A stretch of DNA of 9,830 bases from assembly GCA_031270205.1 (NCBI GenBank), contig JAISYA010000184.1, positions 1 to 9,830 on the forward strand, given 5' to 3'. The stretch is from Treponema sp. Lineage in GTDB: Bacteria; Spirochaetota; Spirochaetia; Treponematales; Breznakiellaceae. The notes under the pieces were generated by a model that was not told where the DNA came from, made no database searches, and saw nothing but the letters and a program-made list of their open reading frames with translations. The position numbers and the translations under genes are program-made. Positions 1 to 6,892 of this stretch are shown here, one piece after another; position 1 is the stretch's first letter, and the number at the start of each line of letters is the position of its first letter.

Positions 1-1750
1 TTATTATTTCTTTATCGTTGGCTGAAATTTCAGAAAGCCTTACACGGGTATAATATAACATGCCTGACAGCATTTTTTGTAAAGATAAATATTCATCCCT
101 TTGTAGGTTTAGTCGTTTCAATACGTTATTTATTGCATCACGATTGCTCTCGACCAATTCAATAATCTGCCTGTTTTCGGAACTTAACATAAGGAGCATT
201 TTTATCATGATTTCCTGTATTTTCGCCAACGAGGCTACTCCTCTGGCAATACGCTTTTCATTGTCTTTGGAAAAGATGATAATTTCCCAAAAACGCTTGT
301 ACCATTTCTTTTGCTGCATTTCATGAAAATCTTTTTCAGTTGCGTTTAGTATCATTAATGCGGATTTCTCAAATTCATCAATTTCACCAGGATTATTAAA
401 TCTGAAATTATCAATTTTAACCAAAGCCCTGTCAGACATTGTAAGCTCCTGGCATTTATTGTCAAATTCGCGTAACAGTTCTTCTGTGTACTGCGATTTA
501 TTTTCTATTCTGGCTATTGATGCCTGTGCTGTTTCCCTGTCCCGCTTAAACGTTTGCAGAGCATCCACTACACTTTTGCTTGTTCCAACGATGTATTTAT
601 CGGCCATGAGTATCTCACGATACGCCCCTTTACCATAGATTTCATCCAAAACATTGGTTAGCGCCGCATTTAAATAAATACCAATTGCCATACCTGCGAA
701 AAAACCGGCTGGTCCTGCGGGTAGAAACAAAGTAATTCCTGCCATTGCTCCACCAGAAAGCGTACTTTTAACTGTTCCTTCTCCAATCTCGATAAAAGCT
801 TCTTCCCTGGTTATTTCGCCTTTTCGATACCGTAAATAAGATGTGATACTTGATACAGTCAAACCGATTGCGGCGCCAATAATGGCTCCCTGTGCAGCTT
901 GCTTCCATATATGATTTGCGGTTATTACTGTACTCGCTTCCCCTTTGGAAATTTTATTTTTAAGCCGATTGACGGATTTTTGGACGCTAGATGTAGTATT
1001 CAATTCTTTGATGATCAAATTATTTTTTGCTTCGATTAGTTTTTGGGCTAATTCTGTATCTCCAACCTTTAATGCATATTCTATTTCTTTATCTAATTTA
1101 TTTAAAAGCGCCTCTTTAATTCCGCGCACTCCCGAAACTGTATCATGCGGATAAAGTGTTCCGTTTTTTAGGGCCTTTATTATACCTTGTATATTTGTAT
1201 TTAAACCACCGCTTCCTTGTGCTGCTTTTATGGTAGTTCTACTGATTGTATCACCCGTAAGGCGGTTTACTGTTTCACCGTCAACACCAGGAGCATTGCC
1301 ATTAAGCAGTACATTTTTTTCCAAAAGACGAAGTTTCCCCTGTTGTTCACGTAACCAATCAACTTCTTGACCTGATCCGCTTAATTTTGAAGAAAGATTT
1401 TCCAATTGCTTTGGTGTAGCATTCTCTAAATATCGTTTTGCCGTTTCCGGTGTTTGAAATATACCTAAACGGCGATATGCTTCCTCATTCAAACGTTTAA
1501 ATACTTGAATATCACGAGTTACTTGATGTGAACCCTCAATTTCCGTAAGATTTGTCCCAAGAACCTGATTTATTTTTTGGGTAATATTTGCAATATCCTG
1601 AGATGTTGTCAAACGATATTGCCCGGCAATACATGTAAAATCAACTGCTTGAGATAACAAGCCCGGATTATTACAAAGTTCTGTTTTAAGATATTCACAG
1701 AGTTCGTTTTCGTCATGCGTTTTTTTGCAATATTTACAGAATCTTTTCAT
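1..1750 (-). CDS. Large AT-rich hypothetical protein, 3' end outside window (583 codons seen)
   Basis: Reading the minus strand from the ATG at 1750-1748 gives an uninterrupted frame to the left edge: 583 codons with no stop, so the C-terminus is missing. I do not recognise the family. Visible features: a Cys cluster at the N-terminus (C5, C8, C18, C26, starting FCKYCKK) that could bind zinc; a mostly helical polar middle (about 50-280); two Gly/Ala-rich hydrophobic segments (about 285-305 and 332-366, with GAIIGAAIGL and PAGPAGFFAGMAIGIYL) separated by a charged linker, like a membrane hairpin or glycine zipper; then a long charged helical region (about 380-583), probably coiled coil. A GGGG run 8-11 bases before the ATG is a plausible ribosome site. 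Codons are strongly A/T-biased, unlike the efflux operon (18 of 60 bases are G/C at 1021-1080, against 39 of 60 at 4441-4500). A membrane-acting or mobile-element protein is possible, but no function can be assigned. Confidence 0.85.
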   Translation of the reverse strand, partial: MKRFCKYCKKTHDENELCEYLKTELCNNPGLLSQAVDFTCIAGQYRLTTSQDIANITQKINQVLGTNLTEIEGSHQVTRDIQVFKRLNEEAYRRLGIFQTPETAKRYLENATPKQLENLSSKLSGSGQEVDWLREQQGKLRLLEKNVLLNGNAPGVDGETVNRLTGDTISRTTIKAAQGSGGLNTNIQGIIKALKNGTLYPHDTVSGVRGIKEALLNKLDKEIEYALKVGDTELAQKLIEAKNNLIIKELNTTSSVQKSVNRLKNKISKGEASTVITANHIWKQAAQGAIIGAAIGLTVSSITSYLRYRKGEITREEAFIEIGEGTVKSTLSGGAMAGITLFLPAGPAGFFAGMAIGIYLNAALTNVLDEIYGKGAYREILMADKYIVGTSKSVVDALQTFKRDRETAQASIARIENKSQYTEELLREFDNKCQELTMSDRALVKIDNFRFNNPGEIDEFEKSALMILNATEKDFHEMQQKKWYKRFWEIIIFSKDNEKRIARGVASLAKIQEIMIKMLLMLSSENRQIIELVESNRDAINNVLKRLNLQRDEYLSLQKMLSGMLYYTRVRLSEISANDKEII

Positions 1751-1775
1751 AAAACATCCCCGTAGGCCGCATTGG

Positions 1776-1801
1776 CACTATACAATATCACTATACAATA
1801 T
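1776..1801. repeat. Perfect 13-bp tandem direct repeat, two copies
   Basis: CACTATACAATAT occurs twice in immediate succession (1776-1788 and 1789-1801), 26-51 bases upstream of the ATG of the AT-rich minus-strand gene. On the minus strand each copy holds TATTGT and TATAGT, both -10-like. I find no convincing -35 at the right distance, so a duplicated operator or a slippage product is as likely as a promoter. Confidence 0.7.
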
Positions 1802-1841
1802 CATGGTATTGCTTGCTATGCCGCGGTCTCGCGTATGGCTG

Positions 1842-2576
1842 CTACCATTCCCGCGGTACAAAGCCCTCCGGCGCCTCAATTTTTACCGTGTCGCCGGTCT
1901 GCTCTATCACGTAAAAACCCTGCTTCAGGGTGTACTGCTTTGCGTTTTTGGAGAAAATCGCCCCGGCAATGGCCCCACGGATTTTCCGCGCGTCATGGTG
2001 TTTGTCGGCATAACGCCTGAGAATCTCTATCCGTTTTATGTGGGCGTCTACGTCTTTTTGGACGGGTTTCGATTTGACTTCCACCGCTATCGTAAAATCA
2101 TCGTTAGCCAGCAATATATCTATCTCGGCAAATACCGTGTCCGACTCTACAATTTCCCAATCTTTGGAAGCGGCCTCGAAATGATACCCCAGGGCGTTAA
2201 ATTTTTCCCTTATACTGGGCGCTACCAGATGCTCGGCCAACTCGCCAAAACGATTGCCCAGTTCACCCATCTTTCTGTCAAGCTCTTTCTTGCTTTCCTT
2301 CAACTGCCGGTCTGTTTCTTTGATCTGCATTGAAGTTTCACGGACCAGACGTTTTGTGTCTTCCATCTGCCGGTCTGACTCTTTGATCTGCATTGAAGTT
2401 TCACGGACCAGGCGTTTTGTATCTTTCATCTGCCGGTCTGACTCTTTATGGCCGTCCCGTAGTTCCTGAATGAGCCTGGCTGTTTCCTGCATTTTACGGT
2501 CGGTTTCCATCATTGCCGCCCAGACATCGTCAAAGGTAAGACCCCGCTGCGGCTTGCGTACGTTTTTTCCTGTCAT
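1842..2576 (-). CDS. Coiled-coil protein with C-terminal PD-(D/E)XK nuclease-like domain
   Basis: The protein has 244 residues from the ATG at 2576. Residues about 15-105 are a charged heptad-like coiled coil (DRQMKDTKRLV and near copies). Residues about 107-230 form a compact alpha/beta domain with a restriction-endonuclease-like core: D153 in AEIDILL, then E166 and K168 in VEVKSK, a typical D...ExK arrangement. The Gly/Glu-rich linker before the core (GNRFGELAEHLVAP) fits DUF3782-type proteins, which pair coiled coils with this fold. Their role is not firmly established, and a nuclease linked to mobile elements is a common guess. The frame also opens 12 codons upstream at a TTG (2612), but that TTG is the first base of a TTGACA promoter box, so I prefer the ATG. 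No Shine-Dalgarno sequence precedes the ATG. The gene stands alone between the oxidoreductase and the AT-rich gene, all on the same strand. Confidence 0.85.
   Translation of the reverse strand: MTGKNVRKPQRGLTFDDVWAAMMETDRKMQETARLIQELRDGHKESDRQMKDTKRLVRETSMQIKESDRQMEDTKRLVRETSMQIKETDRQLKESKKELDRKMGELGNRFGELAEHLVAPSIREKFNALGYHFEAASKDWEIVESDTVFAEIDILLANDDFTIAVEVKSKPVQKDVDAHIKRIEILRRYADKHHDARKIRGAIAGAIFSKNAKQYTLKQGFYVIEQTGDTVKIEAPEGFVPREW
2304..2447 (-). repeat. 63-bp in-frame tandem repeat inside the coiled-coil region
   Basis: Two full 63-bp units (2304-2366 and 2367-2429) differ at 5 positions, and a third unit begins identically for 18 bases (2430-2447). Each unit encodes 21 residues (DRQMKDTKRLV followed by RETSMQIKES). 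Because 21 is three heptads, gain or loss of a unit keeps the coiled-coil register, so copy number may vary between strains. Confidence 0.85.
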
Positions 2577-2582
2577 GCCTGA

Positions 2583-2612
2583 ATTGTACTTTACTTTTGT
2601 ATAGGCTGTCAA
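2583..2612 (-). promoter_or_regulatory. Near-consensus sigma70-type promoter of the nuclease-like gene
   Basis: On the minus strand TTGACA (2612-2607, perfect -35) is followed by an 18-base spacer and TACAAT (2588-2583, five of six -10 matches). A start 6-7 bases beyond the -10 falls at about 2576-2577, on the ATG itself. The message would then be leaderless, which fits the absence of a Shine-Dalgarno sequence. Confidence 0.7.
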
Positions 2613-2684
2613 TAATTCGGTAACATTTCAAAATGAGGCATTTCGTAAAGCCCGTCTCAATTGACTTTCATAACACGTCCGCCC

Positions 2685-3710
2685 TCAATACCAGGCTTTT
2701 ACCGAATGCAGGTACTCAATTACCCGCAGGCCGTCCGCGGCGCTTGAGCGGGGGCGTCTGCCGCTTTCGCTGGCGCAGGCGGCGGCGTCCCTGAGCATAT
2801 TGGCAAAGTAGCCGGTGGGACCGTTGAAGGCTTCGCCGGTCTGTTTGAGGGAGCGAAAGTTTTCCGCGTAAGGGCTGGGGGCGCTTTCCCACACTTCAAA
2901 TACGCCGTTGCCGATACGCAGGCGGCCTTTTTCGCAGGAGAATTCCATTTCAAAAACGAGGTGATCCCGCCCCGCTCCAATTTCTATAATAACGGGAACC
3001 GGATGTTTTTTCGCTTTGGCCGCGGTTTCCCCTGTTTCCATTCGGCGCAGTTCCCCTTCAAGCCACGCGGTTCCGGCGCGGGCGCCAAGTTTCGCGCCCC
3101 GGCGCCGCCGGTGTTTCAGCCTTGAGCGGGTGAGAAACATGATCGCATCGGCGAGGTGGGTGCCGTCGTGCCAGAACACATCAAGAAGCCGCCTGTTTTT
3201 GCCCATGTAAATATTTGCCCGCACGCCCAGAAGACACCCGAGTTTTTTTTCGTCAAGAATAGCTTTGGCGCGGATATAATCATCCGAATAGCGGCGCTCG
3301 TGATTGGTGATGATGATCGGGCCGCGCGCGGGACCGGCTTTGGCAAGGCGGGCGATTTTGCGGGCTTCGCTGATATTGCCGGCCAGGGGTTTCTCGCAAA
3401 TTACCACAGGGACGCCGGAAAGGGCGGCAAGGCGGCAGTAGCGATAATGGCTGTCGGGGTGGGTGGCGATGACGAGAATTTGCGGCGCGTGTACGTGGAT
3501 CATTTCGGCGGCGTCCGCGTACACCGGAACCCGCCACTTTTCCGCGAAGATGCGGCGGCGTTCCGCATCAATGTCGCAGCCCGCGGCAAGAACGCAGTCG
3601 GGATTGGCGGCTATCGCGCCGGCGTGGGTGCAGGGTTTTTCCCGCAGGCTGTCTTCCTCAAGGAGGCTGGCGATGCGTCCCAGTCCGATAATGGCGGCCT
3701 TCGTTTTCAT
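2685..3710 (-). CDS. Gfo/Idh/MocA family NAD(P)-dependent oxidoreductase
   Basis: This is a 341-residue cytosolic enzyme, a normal length for a family that oxidises or reduces sugar, inositol or related substrates with NAD(P). The N-terminal Rossmann fold starts immediately after the initiator Met (AAIIGLGRIA, glycines 9 and 11), with acidic residues in GCDID (44-48) placed to bind the cofactor ribose. The family's EKP motif is at 106-108 (VICEKPLAG). The C-terminal alpha/beta domain contains NHERRYS (136-142) and WHDGTHLADAIMFL (180-193), whose His and Asp residues are likely catalytic or substrate-binding. Residues about 197-240 are unusually Arg/Lys-rich. The substrate cannot be told from sequence. 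The ATG lies 9 bases after the stop of the RND gene and has no clear Shine-Dalgarno sequence, so it is probably the last cistron of the efflux operon and may be translated by coupling. Confidence 0.9.
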   Translation of the reverse strand: MKTKAAIIGLGRIASLLEEDSLREKPCTHAGAIAANPDCVLAAGCDIDAERRRIFAEKWRVPVYADAAEMIHVHAPQILVIATHPDSHYRYCRLAALSGVPVVICEKPLAGNISEARKIARLAKAGPARGPIIITNHERRYSDDYIRAKAILDEKKLGCLLGVRANIYMGKNRRLLDVFWHDGTHLADAIMFLTRSRLKHRRRRGAKLGARAGTAWLEGELRRMETGETAAKAKKHPVPVIIEIGAGRDHLVFEMEFSCEKGRLRIGNGVFEVWESAPSPYAENFRSLKQTGEAFNGPTGYFANMLRDAAACASESGRRPRSSAADGLRVIEYLHSVKAWY

Positions 3711-3719
3711 ATAACAGGC

Positions 3720-6700
3720 TTATGTCCGCATCTCGTCCGGGGACGGCTTTCGGACCGCCGCCTTTTCCGCGGCAAGCGCCGCCTTGTCGCGCCTTGAATT
3801 CAGAATCGAGTACATCACCGGAACGACAAAGAGAGTCATAACGGAACTGATCGAAAGGCCGCCGACAAAAGTTCTGCCGATGGGCTGAATGGTGTCCGCG
3901 CCCGCGCCGGGGAAAAAAGCGATGGGGCTCATGCCGAGGATCGTGGTAAGGCTGGTCATCAGAATCGGGCGCAGGCGGCTGCGGCCCGCCTCAAGGCAGG
4001 CTTCACGGACTTTCAGGCCCCTGGCCCGCAGGGTGTTGGTAAAGTCAACCAGGACGATGCCGTTGTTCACCACCACCCCTACCAGCGCGACAATACCCAC
4101 CGCCGAAAACATCGACATGGCCTGGCCGGTTAATTTGTATATCCAGATAACGCCGATAAAGAGCAGCGGAATCGTAAAAAAGATGATCAGCGGATCCACA
4201 AAAGATTCAAATTGGCTTGCCATAACGCCGAAGACCAGAAAAACCGCGGTGGCTATGATGAACATATAGCGCCAGAAATAAGACTGAATCTCCTGCGCTT
4301 CGCCCAGGTAGCGGATCGTTACGCCTTCCCGCGGGATAAGGTAATGCTTTACCGTTTCTTCAAGGCGGCGCTGCATTTCCGTGGCGGCTATTCCCGCTCC
4401 AAGGTCTCCCGTTACGCGAATAACCCGCTCCTGATTTTCCCGCCGTATTGACGAAGGCGCGCGACCTTCGGCGATTCGGGCGACGTTGGAAAGGGAGACG
4501 CGGGAACCGCCGCGGCTCATCACGAAGATCGCGTCCAGGTTGGGCAGGCCCATGCGGTCCTCATCCCGGAGCTGCACCTGCACGTTTACCAGCCGCTCCC
4601 CGCTGATCATGGTAGTGGCGGTACTGCCGTCCATGGCGGTACGGATTTCAGATGCAATGGCAGACAGGGACAGGCCGAAACTCGCGGCCCGGTCACGGTC
4701 AATTTCAACCTGTAACTGCGGCGCGCCTTCGTCAATATTTATCGTGGGGTTTTCAATCTCCGGCAGGTAGCGCATCATAATATGCTGGATTTCCCCGGCG
4801 GTGTCCATAATCGCGCTGTAATCCCTGGAACTGACGGCGATTTCCACCGCAGAGGTGTTTCCCATGCCGCGCCCCGCCCGGAAACTGATCCGCGCGCCGG
4901 GAATTGTGTTGGTATACGGAGTGAGTTTGGTGATAATCGAGTCGGGGGTGTCGATCTGTTTGGACGGTTCGGGAAGCGTTATCTGAATAGACCCCTGGTT
5001 GGTTCCGCTCCGCCGGGCGGTGAGGATAATGTTGCGGTAGCCCTGCACTTCACGCTTTATCAGGTTTTCAATTTCAAATAACACTTCCTCGGTAATGTCG
5101 ATGGCGGTTCCCTGAGGCATGGACACGTTGATATTCACGTTGTCGTCTGAACGCATACGGGCATACATATTCATCCCTATGCCGCTGAACTGAAGCAGGG
5201 AAAACACCAGTACGAGAATAACCAGCGCAAGCACAATAAGCCGGTGCGAAAGACAATAGCCCAGAGTGTCCCGATATGCGTTTTCCAGGCTGCGGAAAAA
5301 ATTTTCCATTATGTCGTCGATTTTGCGGAAGACCGGATTTTTAAGCGGTTTTTGTCTGCGGGTATTGAGTTTAAGAATGGAGCCGCAGAGGCTGGGCACC
5401 AGGGTGACAGCCACCAGCAGCGACGCTACAAGGGAGATCACCACCGTAAAGATAAGGTCGCTGAAAAGCTGGCCCATTTCCTGGAGATCGTTTTTATAGA
5501 TGATGAGGGGAATGAACACGCAGAGGGTGGTTGCCGATGAGGCGATGATGGCCCGTAACATTTCCCGGCTTCCCAAAATGGCGGCGATTTCCGGTTTTGC
5601 CCCCCGCTCCCGGTAACTGTGCACATTTTCCAGAATAACAATGGAGCTGTCCACAGTCATGCCCAGTCCCATGATAAGACCGGTCATGGTGAGCAGATTC
5701 AGGGTAAAGCCGAAAATCGACATGAACATAAGGGTAAGGAGAATAGAAATGGGAATGGCAAGGCCGATGATCAACGTTCCCTTGATATTGCGGAGGAAAA
5801 TCAGCAGTATAAGCATAGTCAGCGCCGCGCCCTGAAAGGCGTTGGTGTATACCTGGTTAAGCGTGGCCCTGATCATCGTGGTGTTATCCGACAGAATATC
5901 CAGCGTGATGCCCTGGGGAAGCGAGGCGTTAATGTCCGCAAGGGCGGCGCTGACCCGGTCCGCCACCTGCACCTGATTGCCGCCGCTCTCGCAGGTAACC
6001 TGAATGTACACGCCGCTCTGCCCGTTCACATAAACCCTTGCGGCGTTATCGTTGTAACCAAGGCCCACATCGGCGACATCCTCAAGGCGCACCACCTGGG
6101 AGCGGTTCGCCTGGGCCGAATCCGCGGCGGAAAGATTCACCGTCTTTACCACCAGGCGCTTTATCTGCTCCAGGCTCACCAGTTCTTCCTGGGTCATGAT
6201 CTGGTATTCCCTCGTACCCCGCCTGAGATTTCCCCCCGAAGAAAGAATGCTCTGCCCGCTAAGGGAGGAGGAAATGTCGCGCAGCGTAAGGTTAAAAGCG
6301 GCAAGACGGTTGAGGGAAACGGCCACCTTCACGATCTGGGTCGTGCCGCCGGTAACTTCCGCCGCCGCAACGCCCTCGATCCGTTCAATACCGGACTGAA
6401 TCTCGTCTTCGGCAAAAATGCGGAGCTGATCCGGCGGATAGTTGCCCCTCACCACCAGGCGCATGATGGGCATGGCGCTCATGTCAAAGCGGCGCACCAT
6501 GGGAGTTTCAACCCCGTCGGGCAGGGAATTGACCAGCCGGTTTACCAGTGTCTGGGCATCGTTCACCGCCTTGTCCATGTCCGTACCGAAGGCGAATTCA
6601 AGGTTGACAAAACTCGATTCAAACTGGGAGTTGCTGGTCATGTTGGTCAGGCCCTGGGAAGCGGAGAGGGACCGCTCCAGACGCTCGGTAACGTTCCGCT

Positions 6701-6878
6701 CGACATCGGCGGGCCCCGCGCCGGGGAAACGGGTATAAACCGAAAGCACCGGCCTCGCCGTTGAAGGGTAGAGGTCTACCGCCAGATTGCTGATCAGGGT
6801 CAGCGCGATACCCATTGCCAAACCATAGAGTATCACTATGGTAACCGGCCGCTTAACCGAATATTCCGATATGTTCAT
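3720..6878 (-). CDS. RND-family efflux pump, inner-membrane subunit (AcrB/HAE type)
   Basis: At 1052 residues this is full length for a resistance-nodulation-division transporter, which uses the proton gradient to drive drugs, lipids or other amphiphiles out through a TolC channel. It has the two-fold RND layout: TM1 at about 11-31, a periplasmic porter loop at about 35-340, TM2-6 at about 340-500, TM7 at about 546-565, a second porter loop at about 570-870, and TM8-12 to about 1025. Landmarks include FPGAGPADVE (51-60), the TM4 segment GMTVDSSIVILENV (406-419) and SQFESF (888-893). D410 matches AcrB D407, but the AcrB D408 position is S411 and the TM10 K940 position is N938 (GVVVNNGIVLVDF). 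The start has a good Shine-Dalgarno (GAGGGA, 6886-6881) and lies 14 bases after the adaptor stop. HAE-type is favoured over heavy-metal pumps from overall motifs. The substrate is unknown. Confidence 0.96.
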   Translation of the reverse strand: MNISEYSVKRPVTIVILYGLAMGIALTLISNLAVDLYPSTARPVLSVYTRFPGAGPADVERNVTERLERSLSASQGLTNMTSNSQFESSFVNLEFAFGTDMDKAVNDAQTLVNRLVNSLPDGVETPMVRRFDMSAMPIMRLVVRGNYPPDQLRIFAEDEIQSGIERIEGVAAAEVTGGTTQIVKVAVSLNRLAAFNLTLRDISSSLSGQSILSSGGNLRRGTREYQIMTQEELVSLEQIKRLVVKTVNLSAADSAQANRSQVVRLEDVADVGLGYNDNAARVYVNGQSGVYIQVTCESGGNQVQVADRVSAALADINASLPQGITLDILSDNTTMIRATLNQVYTNAFQGAALTMLILLIFLRNIKGTLIIGLAIPISILLTLMFMSIFGFTLNLLTMTGLIMGLGMTVDSSIVILENVHSYRERGAKPEIAAILGSREMLRAIIASSATTLCVFIPLIIYKNDLQEMGQLFSDLIFTVVISLVASLLVAVTLVPSLCGSILKLNTRRQKPLKNPVFRKIDDIMENFFRSLENAYRDTLGYCLSHRLIVLALVILVLVFSLLQFSGIGMNMYARMRSDDNVNINVSMPQGTAIDITEEVLFEIENLIKREVQGYRNIILTARRSGTNQGSIQITLPEPSKQIDTPDSIITKLTPYTNTIPGARISFRAGRGMGNTSAVEIAVSSRDYSAIMDTAGEIQHIMMRYLPEIENPTINIDEGAPQLQVEIDRDRAASFGLSLSAIASEIRTAMDGSTATTMISGERLVNVQVQLRDEDRMGLPNLDAIFVMSRGGSRVSLSNVARIAEGRAPSSIRRENQERVIRVTGDLGAGIAATEMQRRLEETVKHYLIPREGVTIRYLGEAQEIQSYFWRYMFIIATAVFLVFGVMASQFESFVDPLIIFFTIPLLFIGVIWIYKLTGQAMSMFSAVGIVALVGVVVNNGIVLVDFTNTLRARGLKVREACLEAGRSRLRPILMTSLTTILGMSPIAFFPGAGADTIQPIGRTFVGGLSISSVMTLFVVPVMYSILNSRRDKAALAAEKAAVRKPSPDEMRT

Positions 6879-6892
6879 GATCCCTCAGCAAA

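Noticed and set aside
1772..1799. Plus-strand promoter (TTGGCA, 16 bases, TACAAT)
   Set aside because: It would read antisense into the nuclease-like gene with no plus-strand gene to serve. The -10 match comes from the tandem repeat.
1725..2333. 202-codon plus-strand open frame
   Set aside because: It is antisense to the nuclease-like gene and overlaps the start of the AT-rich gene. It has no Shine-Dalgarno or family features.
2577..2612. TTG start giving a 256-residue nuclease-like protein
   Set aside because: The TTG is the first three bases of a perfect TTGACA box with a matching -10, so this stretch is more likely promoter than coding.
2613..2684. Terminator after the efflux operon
   Set aside because: Only short palindromes are present (TCAATTGA; CATTT with AAATG). 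There is no GC-rich stem with a T-run.
3156..3797. 213-codon plus-strand open frame
   Set aside because: It is antisense to the oxidoreductase and the end of the RND gene. The Gly/Ala-rich product has no motif support.
5619..6764. 381-codon plus-strand open frame
   Set aside because: It lies wholly antisense to the RND pump, whose domain and motif order is intact. The predicted protein is His/Gly/Arg-rich with no recognisable fold, as expected for a shadow frame in GC-rich coding DNA.
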